The notes beneath the pieces were generated by a model that ran no database searches, was not told the origin of the DNA, and saw only the letters and a list, made by a program, of their open reading frames with translations. Both the position numbers and the translations under genes were made by a program. Of a DNA stretch of 64,000 bases, positions 56,701-64,000 are shown piece after piece; within the stretch, counting starts at the first letter, position 1; each line of letters begins with the position of its first letter. The DNA comes from Dillenia suffruticosa. Taxonomy: Eukaryota; Streptophyta; Magnoliopsida; Dilleniales; Dilleniaceae. The stretch spans positions 8,521,109 to 8,585,108 of the forward strand of contig JAVTVX010000009.1 of the NCBI GenBank assembly GCA_033439265.1, given 5' to 3'.

Positions 56701-59700
56701 TTCAAACACTTTTAACTTTTGATTTGTTTAGCTGATGCTGTATCATATGTTTTTTATTTGAGTTCATTGTGGAAGGATTAGATACTGTCAAACTTGTTAA
56801 ATACTTAACCAAAAATATTACAATGCAATTTGGCCCATTTTGTTGGAGAGGAGCGCAAGACATTTTGGAATACAAAGTCTATTCCTTCCTTGCTTTTGTG
56901 GGATAAACTTGTTCCCTGTTCTTCTTTGTGGACTTTTGTGTCAAGAATTTTCAGAAGAATTGGTTTTCTTGGGGAGGGATTTAAAGGGATTAGACAATGT
57001 TGCTTGTTTAGGGTTCTTCTTTTCCCTGCTGTATGTTTGTGTTTTCTTGTCTATTTGGAGACTCTTCAGTCTTCTTTTTGAACTCCTTTCTTCTAGTAAA
57101 GTAATGCTCTTTAAGACAAGTTATCGGTTAGCACTTTCGTAACCTGTAGTTTATTTTGCTTGGAACCTGGCAATATGGGAGGTTCAAGAAAATTGCCAAA
57201 CTAAGGGAGAGAAAGGGAAAAGATCTAAATGGTGTTAGGTGTATTAAAAGTGAAAACAAGGTATACTTGTAAAGAACAAGGATATAAGAAAATGTTGGAG
57301 GGACTATTTTGATAATCTCTTCAATGTTAAGAGTACAATAGATATAGAAAATATCGAGATATATGTAAAAGAGATTAATAGAGATTTTAACCGTAAGACT
57401 TATCCCCGTGAAGTGAATGAGGCTTTAAAGAGAATGAAGAATAATAAAGTCATAGGACCCGATGGCATTTCCATTGAAGTGTGGAAATATTTGGGTAAAT
57501 TTGGTACAGTAATGTTAACGGATATTTTCAACAAAATTTGACAAATCAAGAGAATGCCATGAGGATGGAGGGCGAGCACACTTATACCACTATTTAAGAA
57601 TAAAGGAGACATACAAGATTGTTCTGACCACAGGGAAATTAAGCTTATGAGCCATACCATGAAGTTATGGGAGAGAGTGTTAGAGTATAGATTGAGATCG
57701 GAAATAAGTCCATCTCAAAATCAATTTGGATTTATACTAGAAAGATCTACCACGGAATCAATCTACTTGTTAAGAATTTTTAGAAGAATTGGTTTTCTTG
57801 GGGGAGGGATTTAAAGGGATTAGACAATGTTGCTTGTTTAGGGTTCTTCTTTTCTCTGATGTTTGTTTGTGTTTTCTTGTCTATTTGGAGACTCTTCATT
57901 CTTCTTTTTGAACTCCTTTCTTCTAGTAAAGTAATGCTCTTTAAGACAAGTTATGGTTAGCACTTTCGTAAACTGTAGTTTATTTTGATTGGAACCTGGC
58001 AATATGGGAGGGTCAAGAAAATTGCCAAACTAAGGGAGAGAAAAGGAAAAAATCTAAATGGTGTTAGGTGTATTAAGAGTGAAACCAATAGTATATTTGT
58101 TAGGAGCGAGGACATAAGAAAATGCTAGAGAGATTATTTTGATAATCTCTTTAATATTAAGAATACAATAGATATAGAAAATATCGAAATACATGTAAAA
58201 GAGATTAATAGAGATTTTAAACCTAAGAATTATCCCCATGAAGTGAATAAGGCCTTAAAGAGAATGAAGAATAATAAATCCATAGGATCTGATGGCATTC
58301 CCATTGAAGTGTGGAAATGTTTGGGTGAATTTGGTATAGTAATGTTAACGGATATTTTCAACAAAATTTGGCAAACTAAGAGAATGCCCCGAGTATGGAG
58401 GGAAAGCACATTTATACCACTATATAAGAATAAAGGAGATATACAAAATTGTTCAAACCACAGGAGAATTAAACTTATGAACCATGCCATGAAGTTATGG
58501 GAGAGAGTGTTAGAGTATAAATTGAAATTGAAAATAAGTTCATCTTAAAATCAATTTGGATTTATGCTAGAAAAATCTACCACGGAATCAATCCACTTGT
58601 TAAGACATTTGATGGAGACGTATAAAGTATGGAAGAGAGATCTACACATGGTATTTATTGACCTAAAAAAAGTATATGATGGAGTTCCTAGAAACGTGTT
58701 ATGGTGGGCACCGATGAAGAAATGAATCTCCTTGAAATACATTAATTTTATTAGAGACATGTATGAGAGAGTTGTAACCAATATAAGAACTTACGGGGAG
58801 TTAGAGCGGTAGCTTTCTTATTAATATTGGGCTCCATCAAGATTCGACACTAAATTCCATTCTTTTTGTAATAGTGATAGACGAAATCACAAAAAACATT
58901 CAAGATAAAATACCATAATGTATGTTTTTTGCAGATGATATAGTGTTGGTTGACAAAACTAGAGATGGTACTAGTACTAAATTAAAGTTATGGAGGGTAA
59001 CACTAAACTATAGAGGATTTCGATTGAGCATGTTGAAAATTGAGCGTATGAGATGTAGGTTTAGTGACAATCAACAGGATGAGAAAGAAATGATTAGATT
59101 AGATGGAGAAAATGTATAAAAAATGAACGTTTTACATATTTTGGTTCTATTGTTCAAAATGATAGTAATATAGCTGGAAATGTAAATTATAGGATTCAAG
59201 CAGATTGGATGAAATAGAGAAAGACATTCAGAATTTTTTGCGATCGCACGATATCACTACATTTGAAGGGAAAATTCCATAGAATTATGATAAAACCTGC
59301 ATTATTATATATATCATTAAGTGTTAAGTTATTAAACAATAACAATAACAAAAACAAAAAATGGCTGTATCAGAAATGTGAATATTTAGATGGATGTGTG
59401 GTAAAATTAAAAGGGATATAATTAGTAATGAAGATATTCGTAATAAGTTAGGAGTTAATTCAATTGTGGATAAAATGCGAAAATGTCATTTGAAATGGTT
59501 TGGGCATGTGCAAAGAAGACCCAAACACGTACCGGTTAGGAGGATTGAGAATTTAAATATAGGAGATTTAGTAAAACGTAGAGGTAAACCGCTAAAAATT
59601 TGGATGCAAATTATCCGTAAAGACATGATAGTTAAGAGTTTATACGATAATATGATTTTGGTTAGAAATGAGTGACGTATAAAAATCCGTATAAATTAAA

Positions 59701-60564
59701 CCAATATCCTTTTTTTTAATCTTTCCCATATTTGTCTCTCGAATAGTCGGCCCCAATTGTTGGGATTATAAGGTTTAGATTGTTATTATTGCTGTTGTAT
59801 GATTTTATTTTTGTCATGGATAATAATTGTCAAACTTTTAGCAGCTTTCATTTTTTAAATTCACATTGTTGAGCTCTTGTCTTGTAAACTTATCAAGGAT
59901 GATTTCTTGAAATAGTATTCTTGATTTCCTTGGTTCAATTAAGTTATATTTGTTTCCTACTTTATTGTTTTTAGCAAGTGAGATGCTGCTTTACCCAATG
60001 CAGTATTCTGTTTGACCTGTTCTTTAAAATGTTAATACTAATCCTTTTTAATTATATTACTTCAGTTCTGGAATAACTTTTTTCTCCTATTTAAACATTT
60101 TTTACAGTTTAGTTATAGATGCTTTTATTCGGTTTATGCCTTTATTTCATGTAAGAGATTTCCCCTTGGTTGGTCACATATTTAAACCTTGTCAGTCACA
60201 TTGAACCATTATTAGCCTTCTTATATCTTGTTGAAATTCATTATTGGTTGTGCATTCTAACTGAAATTTATCTATCATGCAGATTGTACTATACATATTT
60301 GCGTATTGGGAGTCCTCCCAGACCTTATTTTCTTGACGTGGACACTGGGAGCGACTTAACATGGATTCAATGTGATGCTCCATGCACCAGCTGTTCTGCA
60401 GTAAGTATATTAATTGCAGTTATCCTTATTATCGTTATCATTATTATTATTAGCATTAATATATATACTTTTTAATTTTTATTATTGATAAGAAATTCGC
60501 TATGATGTTTAACCTAATGACTTACTCTGTGAGATACTTGCTAGACTACCTAGTGTTTGTATAT

Positions 60565-60620
<56 letters not shown>

Positions 60621-63600
60621 ATGTTCTTACAGTTCCTGACCTGTCATATCAGAGGCTAAAAGTTATCTTTAATCTTTTATAAAAATAAGTTCTATCATTT
60701 ACCGATTTTATCAGATAAGTAGATATTATCTTTGGTAAAATTCTTTTATTGTAGTTTCTTAGTTATCCTTGGAAAACATACGGATGATTCAGAAATATCA
60801 CTAGCATTTGCAATGCTTGAACATTATATGCAGATGTAGTACATTTAAAGAAAAAAAGAAAAAAAAATCCTGAGTCCCCAATCACCACAATGTTAATAAG
60901 TGGTATTTGGGTAGCATTCTAATTTCCAAGATTATGGTACTTGTTGGATTTAATTCATACACAAGCGGAAGCATGTTAGAATTTTCGGAATAATAAAAGG
61001 TTTGGCTTTTTGTTTATACCTTGGTGAATAAATCTCAGGAAAAACTGGGAACCACGAACCCCTTTTCGATCAATCTCACCGTCGGGTGAGTTATCATCGC
61101 AATACCACAACACCGCAATCCTCAATTCGGAGACGAAAACGTCGTAACAATTCCCTACTCGGAATTTTTCTAAGCCCTCAATCAAAGAAAAGTTTTGTAA
61201 GATCTGAGATCCTTTCACCTTCTCACACTCTTGTGTTCTCCTCTCAAGAGATTAACCCTAATATTCTCTCTTGATCTTGGTGAATCATTAGGGACTTAAT
61301 TATGGGATCATGGGTAAAAAATTAGAAAGGTTGGGATAATGGGTTGACTCATTATTCCCCAACTTCCATATTTGGAATTTACCAAAGTAAATGCCCCATG
61401 TGGGCACTTTTACCTTCGGTACTTGTTTCAGAAGCTAAAACGAATCTATCTATGTAGGGAGCACACCCTTTGTATAAACCTGTACAGGGGAAATTATTAT
61501 CCACCAGTGAGACAATGTGCATCGAAGTTCAGAAAAATCAAAAGGTACCTTGTGCAACCTGCCAGCAGTGTGATTATGAGATAGAATATGCCGACAAAAG
61601 TTCCACAATGGGTGTTCTCATGAAGGATGAGCTTCAGCTTGTGGTAACAAATGGATCAATGACAAAGTTGAATATCGTCTTTGGGTAATTATTTTTGTCA
61701 TTTATGTTTCTATCATTTCCCTCTTTGCAACTTCTATTTATCTTAAAATATTTTCACATCTCATGTTAATGTTTCTTTTCTAGGTGTGCATATGATCAGC
61801 AAGGTTTGCTATTAAACTCTCTGGCAAGAACCGATGGAATACTTGGACTTAGCAGAGCCAAAGTTAGCTTGCCCTCTCAATTGGCAGGCCAGGGAATCAT
61901 TAACAATGTGCTAGGTCATTGCCTTACCAACAAGGCCATTGGTGGTGGATATATGTTTTTGGGAGATGACTATGTACCATTCTGGGGTATGACATGGGTG
62001 CCCATGCTTAACACTCCTAACATGTGAGTGCTGATCTTATCATTTGTTATTTGTTCCCCACACTTCAATTCTTGACATGGTGAACACCCTTTTCTCAAAG
62101 TAATTGTGGAAGATATTAGTGATATTTTTGCTTAGAAAAGAGAGGTGTGTCTGTACCATCACAGTTTAATATTTTCTGACCTAGGTTAAGAACAAGTTAT
62201 TTCTAGGTCACATCCCTTTTGAACTACATGTAGACTAAAGTTGCTACCATGAAATTTAATGAAAGGAGAATGTAAAGCCTTGGCTGCCTTGGTTTTATCT
62301 TTAGGACAACCCTTTCTTTTAGGTGGGATTTGTGCATTTGAGATAATTTCTTTCTTGTAACTAGTTTTCCATGTTCTTTATGTTCAGCAACTTATACCAT
62401 ACCGAGGTTATGAAAATTAGCTATGGAAATGGAAGGCTCAACATGGCGAACTCGGACAATGCAGTAGGACATATAGTGTTTGACAGTGGCAGTTCCTATA
62501 CATACTTCACAAAACAAGTGTATTCTAGTTTAATTGCTTATGTAAGTAAATTTCAATGTTGCAAACCCTTATGAGCATGGAAAGCCTGTGTAGATATCTT
62601 GACTAGATTTTCATTAAGTTAGCTGTCCAAATCTTGCAGCTTCAGGATCTCTCTAGTGGAGAACTCATTCAAGATGTATCAGATTCCACATTACCACTTT
62701 GCTGGCGAGCTGAATCTCCTCTCAGGTATGAAAACAATGTCCACAATGTGAACTGCATTTGGAATTCTTAATTAAGAAAGTGAATGGCCACTTACCATCT
62801 TCCTTGAAGAACCAAGCGTATTATGGGTGGTAGTTTTATTGTTGGCTTTTTAAAGGTTTCTTTTTTTTTTTCCTCCTGCCATTTATTTAAATGTCATCTA
62901 AGAAGTAGTAAAAATTCTTACAGTTAATGAACATAACTAGTCACACGATTAGAGACCTATATATAGAATAGAATAAACAGGCTGATAGTCGAAATTTTGG
63001 CAAATAACCGAATTTTGCTTAATATTGTAACTCTATGTTGCATCCTCTCAAAGGGTCCAGGAAATGCAACTTTTTGAAAGAAATCCTCCAAGTCCCTTGA
63101 GGACTTCATAGCTCCACATTTTCAAAATTGCCTCAAGATACTGAATATGTTTTTCCTGACAAAATGCATCTATCTGCAGAACCATTGATGATGTGAAGCA
63201 GTACTTTAAGCCATTGGTACTTCAGTTTGGGAACAAATGGTGGTTTGTCCCCACGAAGCTCATTATTCCTCCTGAGGGCTACTTGATCATAAATGTACTT
63301 TATTCTACACCTAGTGTTTCTTGGCTCTATAGTTTGCTGATGCAGACTTATGATGTAACAAAGTCTTCTTTATGATGCAGAATAAAGGGAATGTTTGCCT
63401 GGGAATTCTTGACGGAAGCCAAGTACACGATGGATCGACAATTATACTAGGAGGTATTTTTTTTTGAATTCATACAATAAACATTCTCTGATCAAATTAA
63501 TTTGGGACATTGGGAGGCTATAGAGAAGAGTAAGCATAAAAGTAGATGGGGAAATCGGGGCTAATTATGTCCTTTATCTTGATCTCACATTTGAATCACT

Positions 63601-64000
63601 TATTGTCATCTTCCTGTTGGCCACCAAAAAATCTTGCTAAATCAATTATGGTTCTTCTCTGTGGTATGGTAACAGCCAATATATCATTTGGTATCTGTGC
63701 TCTGGTCTACCAGAAATCACCATACTAGACTAAAGAGCTATTTTGCAGTGTGAAATCGACCCAACTTTCAAATTCATATACGGAATACAATGTATTCTAT
63801 TTAATTGAAGTGCAGCTACTGTCCAGCGCTTTTTATTACGACAGAAATTCTCTATCTCTATCTCACTCTTACTGAATCATTTCTATCCTGCAGATATCTC
63901 ATTGCGTGGGAAACTGTTCATATTTGACAATGAGAACCGGAAAATCGGATGGACACCATCAGACTGCGCCTATCCTCAAAGATTTAAAGGTCTTTCCTTC
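53730..64000 (+). CDS. APCB1-like: Membrane-anchored aspartic protease, APCB1-like, nine exons seen
   Basis: Exons are 53730-54283, 60283-60400, 61458-61684, 61784-62023, 62388-62541, 62640-62725, 63180-63294, 63381-63453, and 63894 to beyond the window. All have GT donors and AG acceptors, and phases join without a break for 558 codons. The start is in good context (AACAATGG) and gives the family N-terminus VIITLPPADNPSLGKTITAF. A membrane segment lies at about residues 81-101. The pepsin fold follows, with Asp205 in VDTGSDLTWIQCD and Asp412 in FDSGSSYTY, and late motifs GGGYMFLGDDYVP and LRGKLFIFDNENRKIGW. It resembles Arabidopsis At1g49050 (APCB1), reported to cleave the co-chaperone BAG6; function here is by resemblance. 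Both catalytic residues are intact. Intron 1 is 6.0 kb and holds an RTE LINE; intron 2 holds a possible LTR-like insertion. Confidence 0.93.
56943..58604 (+). repeat. 830-bp tandem duplication in protease intron 1
   Basis: Copy 1 is 56943-57771 and copy 2 is about 57772-58604. Both start AAGAATTTT(C/T)AGAAGAATTGG and end in ACCACGGAATCAATC(T/C)ACTTGTTAAG. The unit spans about 200 bp of sequence left of the LINE plus the first part of its RT region, so the duplication arose after the LINE inserted. The copies differ at many scattered positions, so it is not recent. Confidence 0.85.
57160..59800 (+). mobile_element. RTE-type LINE, 5'-truncated, in protease intron 1
   Basis: Sense-oriented RT pieces are present. 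In both tandem copies (57400-57700 and 58230-58545) one reads ALKRMKNNKSIGSDGIPIEV, TDIFNKIWQTKRMPRVWRES and NHRRIKLMNHAMKLWERVLE. Later come the catalytic box FADDIVLVDKTRDG (58928 on), then RMRCRFSDN, and the RTE C-terminus MCGKIKRDIISNEDIRNK and WFGHVQRRPKHVPVRR (59394-59672). The 3' end has the GTCGGCCCCAATTGTTGGG phrase and a short TTATTATTGCTGTTG tail, typical of plant RTEs. Stops break the frame. Endonuclease is absent. Confidence 0.85.
60560..60617. repeat. (TA)n microsatellite in protease intron 2
   Basis: A nearly uninterrupted TA repeat of about 58 bp with one AATA interruption lies 160 bp after exon 2. It is likely length-variable and could extrude as a hairpin. Confidence 0.9.
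60940..61440. mobile_element. Possible LTR-like or unclassified insertion in protease intron 2
   Basis: A block beginning near TGTTGGATTTAATTCATAC and ACACAAGCGGAAGCATG has a base composition higher in GC than the rest of the intron, and phrases (ACACAAGCGGAAGC, CTCTCAAGAGATTAACCC) of the kind seen in plant LTRs. Neither a clean second end nor a target duplication was identified, and exon 3 follows closely, so this is tentative. Confidence 0.3.

Overview
This is a plant nuclear genome window, probably from a eudicot. The evidence is spliced genes with GT-AG introns, a low-GC background with many AT microsatellites, and plant-type transposable elements: CACTA/Spm, Ty1-copia, Ty3-gypsy, and RTE and L1 LINEs. 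Three host genes have readable exons. (1) The 5' end of a DENN-domain gene on the minus strand (exons 1311-1484 and 862-955; the rest lies left of the window). (2) A complete three-exon minus-strand gene of unknown function at 36210-37680, coding for 255 aa. (3) A plus-strand membrane-anchored pepsin-like aspartic protease resembling Arabidopsis APCB1. It has nine exons from 53730 to the right edge, and its 6-kb first intron contains an RTE LINE. A cytochrome P450 (CYP71-clan-like) 3' fragment at 33906-34595 is dead and has lost its haem-ligand cysteine.

The rest is mostly nested mobile DNA. From 6172 to 18856 lies what I read as a 12.7-kb non-autonomous CACTA element (CACTA-2). Its termini match and it has a 3-bp TGT target duplication. 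It contains AT-rich repeats and four GC-rich, CATG-rich islands, one of which is split by a 5.4-kb Ty3-gypsy element (10901-16311, target duplication CAGGC). That gypsy element has 1.4-kb LTRs but only gag-protease, and the rest of pol is deleted. About 200 bp further on is a second CACTA element (CACTA-1, 19057-30634, 11,578 bp, target duplication TCC). It carries a decayed TNP2 transposase, a Transposase_24/TnpA-like second gene, subterminal arrays of the GCGACGAA/TTCGTCGC motif, a captured kinesin-7 fragment, and a compact GC-rich cassette of consecutive hairpins. A 120-bp CACTA miniature element (30912-31031, target duplication AAT) follows 277 bp later.

From about 38.3 to 52.4 kb is a retrotransposon nest, all on the minus strand. 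It holds an unclassified retroelement ORF remnant, a Ty1-copia element (gag, integrase, RT and RNase H remnants), a Ty3-gypsy element lacking integrase (45746-51213) that seems to sit inside the copia 5' LTR, and an L1 LINE ORF1 fragment. Both LINE-containing host introns (DENN and the protease) hold RTE-clade sequence with local tandem duplications.

The best candidates for something new are three features of the CACTA elements. CACTA-1 has a hairpin cassette of two alternating arm families and has transduplicated a kinesin-7 exon inside its own subterminal array. CACTA-2 has GC islands of shared vocabulary set in very AT-rich DNA, together with a U3-located open frame conserved between the two LTRs of the nested gypsy element. 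All domain names come from reading translations by eye; no database search was run.
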